A DNA stretch of 64,000 bases from Marinobacter pelagius. GTDB lineage: Bacteria > Pseudomonadota > Gammaproteobacteria > Pseudomonadales > Oleiphilaceae. The position numbers and the translations under genes were made by a program. Below are positions 28,534 to 40,338 of this stretch, piece by piece (position 1 is the stretch's first letter; each line of letters begins with the position of its first letter). A model generated the notes under the pieces. The model ran no database searches and had not been told where the DNA came from. It worked only from the letters and a program-made list of their open reading frames with translations. The stretch is from assembly GCF_003315345.1 (NCBI RefSeq), contig NZ_QNRO01000018.1, positions 28,187 to 92,186 of the forward strand, written 5' to 3'.

Positions 28534-29403
28534 ATGGCAATCACTGAAAACGGGCATCTGCCGCGGATACTGATCGCCGGCTGCGGGAAACTCGGCGGCA
28601 GTATTGCCAGCGCCTTGCTCGAGAATGCCGAGGTGTTCGGCCTGCGCCGGAACGCAGGCAAGGTGCCCGAAGGAGTTACCGGGATCAGTGCCGACCTGAC
28701 TCGCCCGGAAACACTGGCGGGCGCCCTTCCCGCCCGGCTGGACGTGGTCATATATTGTCTCACCCCCTCCAGCTACGACGAGGAAGGCTATCGGAACGCC
28801 TATGTCACCGGGCTGGCCAACCTGCTTGAAGCAATCGGGAATCATCCGCTGAAGCGGCTGATCTTTGTCAGCAGCACCAGCGTGTACGCCCAGGATGATG
28901 ACGGCTGGGTGGATGAAACCAGCAAGACCACACCGGCACGATTCAGCGGCCAGCAGATCATCGCCGGCGAACAAACCGCACTCGAGAGCCTCCACCCGGC
29001 GACCATAGTGCGCTTCAGCGGCATCTACGGGCCCAGCCGTCAGCGCTTCCTCGAGGAAGTCATGAAGGGGCGTATGAATCCCCAGTCGCCAGCGCCGTTC
29101 AGCAACCGGATCCACGAAGTGGATGCGGCACGGGTAGTCGTTCATCTGGTGGATCGGGCCCTGGCGGGAGAGACACTGGAACCGGTATACATCGCCAGTG
29201 ATTGCGAGCCGGTGAGGCTGGATGAAGTGGTCGACTGGGTCCGGCAGCAGATTGCCTGCAAACCACCTCAGGCAGATGCCCGCAAGGGAGGCAGGGCCGG
29301 GAGCAAGCGATGCAGTAACAGGCGGTTGTTGGAGAGCGGGTTTACCTTCCGGTACCCCGACTTTCGGGCGGGGTACCGGGAGATGATCGACAGCCTCAGC
29401 TGA
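28534..29403 (+). CDS. NAD-dependent epimerase/dehydratase-like SDR
   Basis: An extended short-chain dehydrogenase-like protein of about 289 residues. The nucleotide-binding turn is [10 protein letters not shown] (residues 17-26), with VSSTSVYAQ near 110 as the SDR strand. The catalytic Y/K pair is not clear, since [10 protein letters not shown] stands where YxxxK is expected, so it resembles the YeeZ-like atypical SDRs. Reaction unknown. Start is uncertain: TTG 28528 is better spaced from AAGG than ATG 28534. It is divergent from oxyR and its 3' end overlaps ridA by eight bases. Confidence 0.7.
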   Translation: MAITENGHLPRILIAGCGKLGGSIASALLENAEVFGLRRNAGKVPEGVTGISADLTRPETLAGALPARLDVVIYCLTPSSYDEEGYRNAYVTGLANLLEAIGNHPLKRLIFVSSTSVYAQDDDGWVDETSKTTPARFSGQQIIAGEQTALESLHPATIVRFSGIYGPSRQRFLEEVMKGRMNPQSPAPFSNRIHEVDAARVVVHLVDRALAGETLEPVYIASDCEPVRLDEVVDWVRQQIACKPPQADARKGGRAGSKRCSNRRLLESGFTFRYPDFRAGYREMIDSLS

Positions 29404-29782
29404 GTACCATCACCGCTTCCATCTCGACCGGGACACCCTTCGGCAGTGCCGCTACGCCAACGGCGGCACGGGCCGGATACGGCTCCTGGAAGTAAGTCGC
29501 CATGATCTCGTTGACGGTGGCGAAATTGGCCAGATCCGTCATGTAGATATTGAGCTTGACGATATCCTTGAGTTCACCACCGGCCGCTTCACAGACGGCC
29601 TTGAGGTTCTCGAAGACCTGACGGGTCTTGGCGGAGAAATCCCCCGGAACCACTTCCATGGTTGCCGGATCCAGCGGAATCTGACCGGAAAGGTAGACTG
29701 TGTCCCCGGCCTTGACCGCCTGAGAATAGGTGCCGATCGCCTGGGGAGCATTTTCGGTCTGGATTACGGATTTGTTGGTCAT
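29396..29782 (-). CDS. ridA: RidA family enamine/imine deaminase
   Basis: This 128-residue protein of the YjgF/YER057c/UK114 family hydrolyses reactive enamine intermediates formed by PLP enzymes. The key arginine lies in [15 protein letters not shown] near residue 105, with [10 protein letters not shown] near residue 30 and EMEAVMVLS at the end. The ATG at 29782 is chosen ([17 protein letters not shown]); an upstream in-frame start would add eight residues. It follows spoT by 80 bp on the same strand. Confidence 0.94.
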   Translation of the reverse strand: MTNKSVIQTENAPQAIGTYSQAVKAGDTVYLSGQIPLDPATMEVVPGDFSAKTRQVFENLKAVCEAAGGELKDIVKLNIYMTDLANFATVNEIMATYFQEPYPARAAVGVAALPKGVPVEMEAVMVLS

Positions 29783-29862
29783 GATCTCAGAATTCCTCTC
29801 TTCCAAAACGCCAATGCTCGCCGCTCATGGCCGCAACTGTCAACCGGCCTTTGGTCGAGATC

Positions 29863-32001
29863 CTAGTGACGAACACGGTTGATATGCGTCACTGCGCGGA
29901 TGTTGCGAATACGGCGCATCACCCGTGCCAGGTGGCGGCGGCCATTGACATGCACCACCAGGCTGACGATTCCGAACTTGGCATTCTGGTCTTCCACGCT
30001 GATGCGTTCGATGTTGCCGTCAGCCATGGCCACCGCATTGGCCAGCTCCGCGATAACACCCCGTTGGCGTTCCAGCTCCACCCGGAGCTCAACCGAGAAC
30101 TCATCGGTAATATCCTTGGCCCACTTGAGGTGGGTGAGGCGCGCCCTGCCCTCGTCGTCTTCCGGCAGGCGGGAACAGGTGTCGGAGTGAATCACCATGC
30201 CGTTGCCGGAGTCCATGACACCAACCACCGGATCTCCCGGAATCGGCTTGCAGCAGCTGGCGAACTTCACCAGCAGCCCTTCGGTACCGCGAATGGTGAC
30301 CGGGCTTCGATCCGCCGGCCGCCCGGCTTCAACTGTGGCACTCTCTGCACCTTCGGCTCCGTTGACCAGCTGTCGCGCCACCAGGTAGGCCATACGGTTA
30401 CCGAGGCCGATGTCACTGATCAGATCATCAAAACTGTTCACCTGGTTGTGATTGACCACTGCCTGCTTCTGGCCGTCGCTGATGTCGGCGAGTTTGGTGC
30501 CAAAACCCTTGAGTGACTTCTTCAACAGGGTGCGACCAAGCTCCAGGGATTCCGCCCGCTTCTGGGTCTTGAGGACATGGCGGATACTGCTGCGGGCCTT
30601 ACCGGTGACCACGAAGCTGAGCCACGCGGGATTCGGCCGCGCCCCCGGCGCAGTGATGATCTCCACCGTCTGCCCACTTTGCAGCGGTTGGCTCAGGGAA
30701 CCAAGATTGCGGTTGATCCGGCAGGCCACTGCCGCGTTGCCGATGTCGGTATGGATGGCATAGGCAAAGTCCACCGGTGTGGCACCGCTGGGCAGCTCCA
30801 TGATCCGGCCTTTGGGGGTGAACACGTAGATTTCGTCGGGGAAAAGATCCACCTTCACGTGCTCGATGAATTCCAGGGAATCATCGGCACGTTCACGCAT
30901 CTCCATCAATCCTTTCACCCAGCGGTCTACCCTGGCCTGGTTGACGCTGGTGACATTGGACGGTTCGTTCTTGTACATCCAGTGAGCCGCAATACCGTTG
31001 TTGGCGATGTGCTCCATCTCCTCGGTGCGGATCTGGATCTCGATGTTCACATGCATGCCGAACAGGGTGGTGTGCAGAGACTGGTAGCCATTGGCCTTGG
31101 GCATGGCAATGTAGTCCTTGAAACGACCCGGCAGCGGCTTGTACAGGCTGTGCACTGCCCCGAGGATGCGATAACAGTCGTCCTCGGTGTCAGTAATGAT
31201 GCGGAAAGCGTACACATCCATGATTTCATGGAAGGATTTGTGCTTGAACTTCATCTTGTTGTAGATGCTGTTCAGGTGCTTCTCGCGCCCGAGAATCCGA
31301 CCCGGCAATCCCCTTTCTTCCAGCTTTTCCTGCAGCCTGCCGCGAATCTCCTCGATGATTTCCCGGTGGCTGCCCCGCAGCTTGTTCACCGCCTTGGAGA
31401 TATATTTGGCCCGCATCGGATACAGGGACGAGAAGCCCAGATCCTCAAGCTCGGTGCAGATGGAGTGCATGCCCAGGCGATTGGCAATCGGGGCATAGAT
31501 ATCGAGGGTTTCGGTGGCTATGCGCTGGCGCTTTTCGTAGGGCATTGGCCCGAGGGTGCGCATGTTGTGCAGCCGGTCCGCCAGCTTCACCAGAATCACG
31601 CGGATATCCCTGGCCATGGCCAGGGTCATTTTCTGGAAGTTCTCCGCCTGGGCTTCGGCCCGGGAGCGGAATTCGATCTGGGTCAGTTTGCTGACGCCAT
31701 CCACCAGCTCCGCCACGTCCTCGCCAAACTGCTCGGCCAGGGCGTCCTTGGGAATACCGGTGTCTTCAATGACATCGTGGAGCATGGCCGCCATCAGGCT
31801 CTGATGGTCCAGCTTCAGTTCGGCGAGGATACGGGCAACCGCCAGGGGATGGGTAATGTAGCGGTCCCCGCTCTTGCGCATCTGCCCTTCGTGAGCCTGT
31901 TCGGCGTAATAGTAGGCCCGTCGCACCTGATTGATGCGATTGGTATCCAGGTAGGTACTGAGCTCCTGGGCAAGACCTTCAACCGTAGGCTCTGCCGACA
32001 C
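29863..32001 (-). CDS. spoT: Bifunctional (p)ppGpp synthetase/hydrolase SpoT
   Basis: A RelA/SpoT-family protein of about 712 residues. The N-terminal HD hydrolase domain shows THPLAVARILAEL and MLHDVIEDT, and the synthetase domain GRFKDYIAMPKANGYQSLHT. A TGS domain (EIYVFTPKGRIMELP) and a C-terminal ACT domain (about 635-712) follow. An intact HD site marks it as SpoT rather than RelA. The start is best placed at GTG 32001, preceded by GGAGG; the in-frame TTG at 32034 lies inside an intrinsic terminator. It follows rpoZ after 162 bp that hold a promoter and terminator. Confidence 0.94.
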   Translation of the reverse strand: MSAEPTVEGLAQELSTYLDTNRINQVRRAYYYAEQAHEGQMRKSGDRYITHPLAVARILAELKLDHQSLMAAMLHDVIEDTGIPKDALAEQFGEDVAELVDGVSKLTQIEFRSRAEAQAENFQKMTLAMARDIRVILVKLADRLHNMRTLGPMPYEKRQRIATETLDIYAPIANRLGMHSICTELEDLGFSSLYPMRAKYISKAVNKLRGSHREIIEEIRGRLQEKLEERGLPGRILGREKHLNSIYNKMKFKHKSFHEIMDVYAFRIITDTEDDCYRILGAVHSLYKPLPGRFKDYIAMPKANGYQSLHTTLFGMHVNIEIQIRTEEMEHIANNGIAAHWMYKNEPSNVTSVNQARVDRWVKGLMEMRERADDSLEFIEHVKVDLFPDEIYVFTPKGRIMELPSGATPVDFAYAIHTDIGNAAVACRINRNLGSLSQPLQSGQTVEIITAPGARPNPAWLSFVVTGKARSSIRHVLKTQKRAESLELGRTLLKKSLKGFGTKLADISDGQKQAVVNHNQVNSFDDLISDIGLGNRMAYLVARQLVNGAEGAESATVEAGRPADRSPVTIRGTEGLLVKFASCCKPIPGDPVVGVMDSGNGMVIHSDTCSRLPEDDEGRARLTHLKWAKDITDEFSVELRVELERQRGVIAELANAVAMADGNIERISVEDQNAKFGIVSLVVHVNGRRHLARVMRRIRNIRAVTHINRVRH

Positions 32002-32032
32002 CGCGCCTCCACACTTTTCGAATTTCAGGGAC

Positions 32033-32059
32033 AAAAAAACCCGAATGCACGCATCCGGG
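32033..32059 (-). terminator. Intrinsic terminator in the spoT leader
   Basis: On the minus strand CCCGGATGC-gt-GCATTCGGG (one G-T pair) is followed by seven T. It lies 32 bases upstream of the spoT GTG and downstream of a promoter at 32096-32123, so it could attenuate spoT as well as end the gmk-rpoZ message. Confidence 0.85.
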
Positions 32060-32095
32060 TCCTTCCTGGTCCTTCCAGCAACGTTCTATAGACAC

Positions 32096-32123
32096 ACTAT
32101 AAAACCGCGGGGACAGATTTCAA
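32096..32123 (-). promoter_or_regulatory. Promoter for spoT
   Basis: On the minus strand TTGAAA and TATAGT are separated by 16 bp. The predicted start near 32089 lies before the terminator at 32033-32059. The leader contains two GGAAGGACC repeats before the hairpin. Confidence 0.6.
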
Positions 32124-32163
32124 TGGTTCTCACTTGCGCATAGGTAAATATCCTGCGCAGTGA

Positions 32164-32376
32164 TCAATCCTCGTCTTCTTCTTTCAGAAGATCTCGGGTC
32201 ACCTTGCCCTCGGCAATTTCGCGCAGCGCGATGACCGTCGGCTTATCGTTCTCTTCCGGAACCATCGGCTCAAAGCCCTTGGTCGCAATCTGGCGGGCAC
32301 GCTTGGTAGCCAGCATCACCAACTGGAAGCGGTTATCAACGTTTTCCAGACAATCTTCAACGGTAACTCGTGCCAT
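32164..32376 (-). CDS. rpoZ: DNA-directed RNA polymerase omega subunit
   Basis: This 70-residue protein begins [17 protein letters not shown] and contains [12 protein letters not shown] and ALREIAEG, the conserved omega core that binds beta-prime and helps assembly. In E. coli omega also forms part of a ppGpp site, which fits its place between gmk and spoT. It is shorter than E. coli omega (91 residues) because of a brief C-terminus. Confidence 0.96.
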   Translation of the reverse strand: MARVTVEDCLENVDNRFQLVMLATKRARQIATKGFEPMVPEENDKPTVIALREIAEGKVTRDLLKEEDED

Positions 32377-32463
32377 AACTTCCCCGACAAATAAAAATGA
32401 CTGTTTCAGCAGACCGCGTAGTTTACTGCTACCGGCTCAATTTGTATACAGGAAAACCGCGTA

Positions 32464-33356
<893 letters not shown>

Positions 33357-33368
<12 letters not shown>

Positions 33369-36098
33369 ATTTTCAACTTTCTCCCCACCGTCATTCTGCC
33401 GCCACAGCCATTTCTCCAGCAGGATAATCAGGAACCCCGCAAACGCCACACCCGTGGACAGCAACCAGTCGGCGGCCTCCAGCGGCCGGGTATGGAAAAG
33501 CTGGTTGAGCGGCTCGAGATAGACAAAGGCCAGCTGAAGCACCAGGGTCACCCCAATCCCGAGATACACCCACAGATTGCCGAACAGCCCGATGCGCCAG
33601 AACGTCTGGGTGAGCGAGCGGCAGTTCAGCAAGTACAGCATCTGGAACAGGATGATGGTGGTTACCGCCATGGTCTGGGCCTTGCCCCGGGCGAGCTCAA
33701 CAGCAGCCCCTTCGGAAAGATCGGCGGTGTACTCCAACAGGAAAAGCCCAGCGGCCCCACCGGTCATCAGGGCACCGACCAGGAAGGTGCGAACCACCAG
33801 GAACCGGCTCAGCAGAGGCTCCTTTGGCGGCCTCGGCGGTCGTTTCATCAAACCCGGCTCCCGGGCCTCCAGAGCCAGTGGCAACGCCAGCGCAATGGCA
33901 ACGACCAGGTTCACCCAGAGAATCTGCACGGGCTCGATCGGCATCAGAAGATGACCGTCGGTCACGGGGAAGAAAAGGACCGCGACCAGGATGATCATTG
34001 CCTGCCCCAGACTGGTGGGCAGCACGAACGCGAGGGACTTCGAAAGGTTGTCGTAGACCCTTCGCCCTTCCTCTACCGCGGCGCTGATGGAGGCAAAATT
34101 ATCATCCGCCAGCACAATGTCGCTGGCTTCCCGTGCAACCGCGGTGCCGTTGATTCCCATGGCAACCCCGATCTCTGCCCGCTTCAGCGCCGGCGCATCA
34201 TTAACACCGTCACCGGTCATGGCGACAACCTGCCCTCCGGCCTGAAGGGCCTTGACCAGCCGCAGCTTATGCTCGGGCGCCACACGGGCAAAAACGTTGG
34301 TGGAGTGTACCAGTTCAAGCAGTTCGGCATCGGTTGCGGCCTCGATCTGCACTCCCGTCACCACCTGCGCACCCACGCCGTCGGTCTCCAGCAAACCGAT
34401 GCTCTGGCCGATGGCCCGGGCAGTCTCCGCGTGATCGCCAGTGACCATCTTGACCACAACGCCGGCCTGCTGACAGACCCTGACCGCATGAATGGCCTCG
34501 TCTCGGGGCGGATCCGACATACCAACCAGACCAAGAAAACAAAGCTCGTCCTGCCAGCCGGAGGAGTTCAGGTCCACATTGGCGGCGGGCTTTGCCATGG
34601 CAACGGCCAGCACGCGCATACCCCGTGCAGCCAGCGCCTCCACCGCTTCATGCACAAGCTCCACGGCCATTGGCCGGCCTCCGGCGAATACCGGGCACAT
34701 CCCGGCGATCACCTCCGGCGCGCCCTTCACACACACCATGTCGGCGCCATTGCCGGATTCGTGCAGGGTCGCCATGAACTGACTTTCCGAACTGAACGGG
34801 ATCTCGTCCTTGCGGGGGAAAGCCGCCCGCGTCGAGTCTTCATCCAGCTCCGCCTTACCGGCTGCGACGACCAGAGCCCCCTCGGTGGGGTCGCCAACGA
34901 TTCGCCAGCGCCCGTCCCTGCACTCCAGCTCCGCATCGTTACAGAGCAAACCCGCCAGCAGCAGATCGTGAACCGGCTCCGGCACCGGGGACAACGTCTG
35001 GCCTTCGGCCCGAAGCTCCCCTTCAGGCGCGTATCCGATTCCGGTCACCTCGACCTCCAGATCCGGCGTCCACATTGCCTCGACAGTCATTTCATTGCGC
35101 GTCAGGGTGCCGGTCTTGTCGGTACAGATGACAGTGGTACTGCCCAGGGTTTCGACTGCAGGAAGGTGACGGACAATCGCACGGCGACGCGCCATGCGCT
35201 GTACGCCGATGGCCGATGCGATAGTGATAACCGCAGGCAGACCTTCGGGAATGGAGGCAACGGCCAGCGTGATGGCGGCCAGCGCACTGTCGAGCAGCGA
35301 GTTGTCCCGCCACATGCCGACAAGAAAGATAAGCACCGCGATCACGAGGATCGTCAGGGAAATAACCCTTACCATGCTGGCGAGCCGGCGGGTCAGCGGA
35401 GTTTGCAGATCCTCGGTTTCACTCAACAGCCGGGAGATCCGTCCCAGCTCGCTGCCCGCACCAGTGGCGACCACCACACCGTCTGCGGTACCGGCAGTGA
35501 CCAGGGTTCCTCCAAAAGCCATGGAATGGCGATCACCAATCACCGCGTCACTTGCCACAGGTTCTTCCTGCTTGGTCACCGGAAGCGATTCCCCGGTGAG
35601 TGCAGCCTCATCGACCTGCAGTCCATTGACCTCAAGCAGCCGGACATCCGCTGCCACCTGGTCTCCGGCCTGCAGTAACAGCACATCCCCCGGCACCACT
35701 GTATGGGCGGGAACCGATTTCGCGTCACCGTTGCGCAGCACCGTGGCATTCTGGGGCACCATCCGGCTCAACGCCTCGATGGCCTTGGTGGCGCGCATTT
35801 CCTGGACAAAGCCGATGATGGTGTTGAGCACAACAACGGCAAGCACCACAAAACTGTCAGTCACCTTGCCAATCAGGATGGCAAGCACCCCCGCGGCGAG
35901 CAGAACGTAAACAATCGGATCGGCCAGCTGATGCAGAAGAATTCTGTACCAGGGCCGACGACCATTTCGCTCAATGCGATTGGGGCCGCTGTCTTTCAGC
36001 CGGCGTCTGGCTTCTGATGCCGAAAGGCCCTCGGCCTTGGTATCGAGTCGATCGAGGACTTCCTTGGAAGTGCGAGCATGCCAGTGAAAATCATCCAT
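33357..36098 (-). CDS. P2-type cation-transporting ATPase
   Basis: This 913-residue integral membrane pump has the phosphorylation site DKTGTLT with Asp at residue 327 and the actuator motif LTGESLPV near 170. The hinge MTGDGVNDAPALKRAEIGVAMG lies near 610-630. About ten membrane segments are placed as in the SERCA/PMCA group (N-terminal cation_ATPase domain, C-terminal six-helix domain). Ca2+, Na+ or Mg2+ are possible; no heavy-metal domain is present. The gene stands alone. Its last codons are supplied by a palindromic repeat, so the C-terminus may be a recent replacement. Confidence 0.88.
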
Positions 36099-36484
36099 GG
36101 GTCCGGGTATCCGCCTCGGGTCATCCGTTATTCGATGTTCTGCACCTGCTCGACGAATAAAAATTAAAAAGCATTTATAAACAGTTACTTGGTGTATTTT
36201 TCACAGCCATCGCCGCTCAATACTACCCATTTTACTACCCATGGATAGAAACTCTATCTCTGAGCAGTCCGCGTAGTTACTACCCATGATTATAAACTGG
36301 GATAATAGGGAAACTGGGAAGCTTGCCCGGAGATTTGTTTGTCGACAAAAATGATGTGGGTCACCCTAATTGCTGTGGTTCGTGCGTAAGGTACAGCTTT
36401 AGATGTGGGTCTACAAAGATTTCGCTCAGCCTGAATACAATGGTCAAGAGTGAGTGAGCCAACTGGCGTGGAGCAATCCAAGAC
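36099..36484. other. A/T-rich intergenic junction with TACTACCCAT repeats
   Basis: I see no gene in these 386 bases. TACTACCCAT occurs three times (36221-36230, 36233-36242, 36278-36287). The sequence changes abruptly from A/T-rich here to very G/C-rich coding sequence at 36485, consistent with an insertion boundary. The promoters of the divergent ATPase and HlyD-like genes must lie here but are not obvious. Confidence 0.5.
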
Positions 36485-37555
36485 GTGAAAAAGTTCATTA
36501 AAGCAGGTATTCGAGGCATCGCCGCTGCGATTGTCATTGGGCTGGGCGTTTGGGCTTGGTGGCATTTTCAACCGCAGGACTTGCCCGACGGATTCGCCGC
36601 CGGAAACGGCCGGATCGAGGCGGTCGAGATCGATATCGCGGCCAAGACCGCAGGCCGGATCCGGGAGATCCTGGTCAACGAGGGTGACTTCGTCCGCGCC
36701 GGCCAGGTCTTGGCGAAAATGGACACGGCCGTCCTGGAGGCGCAGCTCCGGGAGGCCGAGGCGCAGTTGCAACGGGCGCTCATCGGCATCGAGACCGCGC
36801 AAAGCCTGGTGACCCAGCGCGAGGCCGAGAGGCAGGCCGCCGAGGCGTTTATAGCCCAGAGGAAGGCCGAGCTCGACGCCGCGCAAAAACGGCTAGCCCG
36901 CACCCGGGAACTCGCCTCAAAAAATGCCGCCTCCGAGGCGCAGCTCGATGACGACCGTGCCGCGGCTGCGGCGGCGAAGGCTGCGGTCGGCGCCGCGGAG
37001 GCGCAGGCGGCGGCCGCGCAAGCCGCCATAGGGCGGGCCAGGTCGGATGTCATTGCCGCGGAGGCCTCGGTGGAAGCGGCGCGGGCCACCCTCCAGCGTA
37101 TTCAGGCGGATATCGACGACAGCGTGCTGAAATCGCCGCGTGACGGGCGTGTCCAGTACCGCGTCGCTCAGCCCGGCGAGGTTCTCTCCCCGGGCGGCGT
37201 GGTGCTGAACATGGTCGATCTCACCGATGTGTACATGACCTTCTTCCTGCCGACGGAACAGGCCGGGCGGATCGCGCTCGGGGCCGAGGCGCGGCTCGTG
37301 CTCGACGCCGCTCCCCAATACGTGGTCCCGGCCGAAATCTCCTTCGTCGCGGACGTCGCTCAGTTCACGCCCAAGACGGTGGAGACGCAAGAAGAGCGCC
37401 AGAAGCTGATGTTCCGCATCAAGACGCGGATCGCCCCGGACCTGCTCAGAGAACACCTCCTCCAGGTCAAGACCGGCCTGCCTGGCATGGCCTATGTGCA
37501 GCTCGACCCGCGGGTGGATTGGCCGCCTGAACTGCAGACGAGACTGCCGCAATGA
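36485..37555 (+). CDS. HlyD-family membrane fusion protein, YhiI-like
   Basis: This 356-residue periplasmic adaptor has an N-terminal membrane anchor (about residues 8-26), a split lipoyl-type domain ([18 protein letters not shown] and [17 protein letters not shown]), a long Ala/Glu/Gln-rich coiled coil between them (about 80-215) and a beta-barrel C-domain. It begins at GTG 36485 and overlaps the rbbA-like gene by four bases, matching the E. coli yhiI-rbbA-yhhJ order. It would link an inner-membrane ABC exporter to an outer-membrane channel not encoded here. The substrate is unknown. Confidence 0.8.
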   Translation: MKKFIKAGIRGIAAAIVIGLGVWAWWHFQPQDLPDGFAAGNGRIEAVEIDIAAKTAGRIREILVNEGDFVRAGQVLAKMDTAVLEAQLREAEAQLQRALIGIETAQSLVTQREAERQAAEAFIAQRKAELDAAQKRLARTRELASKNAASEAQLDDDRAAAAAAKAAVGAAEAQAAAAQAAIGRARSDVIAAEASVEAARATLQRIQADIDDSVLKSPRDGRVQYRVAQPGEVLSPGGVVLNMVDLTDVYMTFFLPTEQAGRIALGAEARLVLDAAPQYVVPAEISFVADVAQFTPKTVETQEERQKLMFRIKTRIAPDLLREHLLQVKTGLPGMAYVQLDPRVDWPPELQTRLPQ

Positions 37556-40335
37556 GCCGGGAGGTACATGCACAAATTGAGGATGGCGGGGGGGCTGCCG
37601 CGCCGGTTGCTCGCCTGCGGAATGTGTCCCTGTACTACGGTAGGGCGCGTGCGCTCGACGAGGTCACTATCGACATCCCGGCGAACTGCATGGCGGGGTT
37701 GATCGGTCCGGACGGGGTCGGCAAGTCGAGCCTGCTGGCGCTGGTCGCCGGCGCCCGCGCTGTCCAGACGGGACTGGTCGAGGTGCTCGGCGGCGATATG
37801 GCCGATGCGCGCCATCGCCGCGGAGTCGGCCCGCGTATCGCCTACATGCCGCAGGGCCTGGGGCGGAACCTCTATCCGACGCTCACAGTGTTCGAGAACC
37901 TCGACTTCTTCGGGCGCCTGTTCGGGCATGACGGCGGCGAACGGGCGCGCCGCATCGAGGCGTTGACATGGGCCACTGGGCTCAAGCCGTTTCTCGATCG
38001 GGCGGCGGGCAAGCTATCCGGGGGGATGAAGCAGAAGCTCGGCCTCTGCTGCGCGCTGATCCACGACCCGGACCTGCTCATCCTCGACGAGCCGACAACC
38101 GGTGTCGACCCCCTCTCACGACGCCAGTTCTGGGAGTTGATCGCCGGCATCCGTCGTTCCCGGCCCGGCATGAGCGTGCTGGTGGCCACGGCCTATATGG
38201 AGGAGGCGGCACGCTTCGACTGGCTGGCGGCGATGGACAATGGGCGGGTGCTGGCCAGCGACACGCCCGAAGGCCTGCTGCACAGCACGGGGGCGGAGTC
38301 GCTGGAGGCAGCCTTCATCCGGCTGCTGCCGGAAGACAAGCGCCGGGATTATCGGGCGGTCGAGATTCCGCCGCGGCCGGAAGACGATGGCGATACCGCC
38401 ATCGAGGCCCGGGATCTGACCATGCGCTTCGGCGAGTTCACCGCGGTCGATCATGTGAACCTGCGTGTCCCACGGGGTGAGATCTTCGGTTTTCTCGGCT
38501 CAAACGGCTGCGGCAAGACCACGACCATGAAGATGCTGACCGGCCTCCTGCCGCCGAGCGAAGGCCGCGCCTGGCTGTTCGGACAGGAGGTGGATCCGCA
38601 CGACCTCGCGACCCGGCGCCGCGTCGGCTACATGTCGCAGTCCTTCTCGCTCTACACCGAGCTGACCGTGCGGCAGAACCTGGAGCTGCATGCCCGGCTG
38701 TTCCACGTGCCCGCTGCCGAGGTTTCAGGGCGCGTGGACGAAATGGTTGAACGCTTCGACCTGGCGGCTGTGAGCGACAGCCTGCCGGGCCGGCTGCCCC
38801 TCGGCCACCGGCAGCGCCTGTCGCTGGCGGTCGCCATGATCCACAAGCCCGAGATGCTGATCCTCGACGAGCCCACCTCAGGTGTCGACCCGGTGGCGCG
38901 CGACGCCTTCTGGCGCAGGCTGGTCGAGCTGTCGCGCCGTGACGGGGTGACCATCTTCATCTCCACCCACTTCATGAACGAGGCTGAGCGCTGCGACCGC
39001 ATCTCGCTGATGCATGCGGGCCGGGTGCTGGTCACCGACACGCCGGCGAATATCGTGCAGCAGCGGGGCGCGGAGACCCTGGAAGAGGCATTCGTCGCGC
39101 ATCTGGAGGAGGCGTCGGGGGAGGGCGAAGGCGGAGAGGAGCAAACAGCGTCGCTCGATACGGTTAACGCGTCGGCAGGCCATGGCGAACCCCAGGGCTG
39201 GCGGCGCATGTTCGATCCCCGGCGCATGATCAGCCACGCCCGGCGTGAAGGGTTGGAGCTGCGCCGCGATCCCATCCGGCTGACGCTGGCGCTGCTCGGC
39301 AGCGTCATCCTCATGTTCGTGATGGGCTATGGGATCAGCCTCGATGTTGAGGATCTCACCTTTGCGGTGCTGGATCGCGACCAGACCACCGTCAGCCGCG
39401 ACTATACGCTCAACCTCAGCGGCTCCCGGTACTTCGTCGAGCGGCCGCCGATCACCGATTATGCCGATCTTGACCGGCGAATGCGCGAAGGCGACATCAG
39501 TCTGGCGATCGAGATCCCGCCGGGCTTCGCGCGCGACATTGCCCGGGGCCGGCGGGTCGAGACCGGCGCCTGGATCGACGGCGCCATGCCGACACGGGGC
39601 GAGACCGTCCGCGGCTATGTGCAGGGGATTCATGCCCACTGGCTGGCGACCAAGGCGCGCGAGGCCGGCTACGGCGAGGCTTTGGCGGGGCTCGTCAATA
39701 TCGAGACCCGGTTCCGCTATAACCCGGACGTCAAGAGCCTGGTGGCAATGGTACCGGCGGTGATCCCGCTGCTGCTCATGCTGATCCCGGCCATGCTCGC
39801 GGCGCTCAGCGTGGTGCGCGAGAAGGAGCTCGGCTCGATCACCAACTTCTACGTCACGCCCACTACGCGGCTCGAGTTCCTGCTCGGCAAGCAGTTCCCT
39901 TACGTGGTCCTGTCCTTCCTGAGCTTCCTGCTGCTCACGCTGCTCGCGGTGACCGTCTTCGGCGTGCCGCTGAAGGGCAGCTTCCTGACGTTGGCGGTGG
40001 GTGCGCTGCTCTATATTGGTGCCGCCACGGCCGTGGGGCTGCTGATCTCCACCTTCATGCGCAGCCAGATCGCGGCGATCTTCGGCACGGCAGTGCTCAC
40101 CATCCTGCCGGCGGCGAACTTCTCCGGCATGATCGACCCGGTCTCGTCCCTGGAAGGGATGGGCCGGCTGATCGGCGAGGTCTATCCGACCACGCATTTC
40201 CTGACGATCGCGCGCGGCACCTTCTCGAAGGCCCTCAACTTCTCCGACCTGCATGGCGCCTTTCTCCCACTGGCGCTGGCCGTGCCGGTCCTGATCGGGC
40301 TGTCCGCCGCGCTGCTCAAGAAGCAGGAGCGATAG
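37552..40335 (+). CDS. rbbA: RbbA-like fused double ABC ATPase and ABC-2 permease
   Basis: This 927-residue protein has two nucleotide-binding domains in series, then a membrane domain. NBD1 has GPDGVGKSS (about residue 52), LSGGMKQKL (153) and [16 protein letters not shown]2 has GSNGCGKTT (315), LPLGHRQRL and [13 protein letters not shown] (435); its signature loop deviates from LSGGQ. The ABC-2 permease part (from about 575) has a large periplasmic loop followed by five C-terminal helices. E. coli RbbA has this layout and length (about 911) and is described as a ribosome-associated ATPase. Here an export role with the flanking adaptor and permease is equally plausible. Confidence 0.85.
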   Translation: MSREVHAQIEDGGGAAAPVARLRNVSLYYGRARALDEVTIDIPANCMAGLIGPDGVGKSSLLALVAGARAVQTGLVEVLGGDMADARHRRGVGPRIAYMPQGLGRNLYPTLTVFENLDFFGRLFGHDGGERARRIEALTWATGLKPFLDRAAGKLSGGMKQKLGLCCALIHDPDLLILDEPTTGVDPLSRRQFWELIAGIRRSRPGMSVLVATAYMEEAARFDWLAAMDNGRVLASDTPEGLLHSTGAESLEAAFIRLLPEDKRRDYRAVEIPPRPEDDGDTAIEARDLTMRFGEFTAVDHVNLRVPRGEIFGFLGSNGCGKTTTMKMLTGLLPPSEGRAWLFGQEVDPHDLATRRRVGYMSQSFSLYTELTVRQNLELHARLFHVPAAEVSGRVDEMVERFDLAAVSDSLPGRLPLGHRQRLSLAVAMIHKPEMLILDEPTSGVDPVARDAFWRRLVELSRRDGVTIFISTHFMNEAERCDRISLMHAGRVLVTDTPANIVQQRGAETLEEAFVAHLEEASGEGEGGEEQTASLDTVNASAGHGEPQGWRRMFDPRRMISHARREGLELRRDPIRLTLALLGSVILMFVMGYGISLDVEDLTFAVLDRDQTTVSRDYTLNLSGSRYFVERPPITDYADLDRRMREGDISLAIEIPPGFARDIARGRRVETGAWIDGAMPTRGETVRGYVQGIHAHWLATKAREAGYGEALAGLVNIETRFRYNPDVKSLVAMVPAVIPLLLMLIPAMLAALSVVREKELGSITNFYVTPTTRLEFLLGKQFPYVVLSFLSFLLLTLLAVTVFGVPLKGSFLTLAVGALLYIGAATAVGLLISTFMRSQIAAIFGTAVLTILPAANFSGMIDPVSSLEGMGRLIGEVYPTTHFLTIARGTFSKALNFSDLHGAFLPLALAVPVLIGLSAALLKKQER

Positions 40336-40338
40336 TCT

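Noticed and set aside
30577..32091. A 504-codon frame antisense to spoT
   Set aside because: spoT is intact on the other strand with all domains; no motif on this strand.
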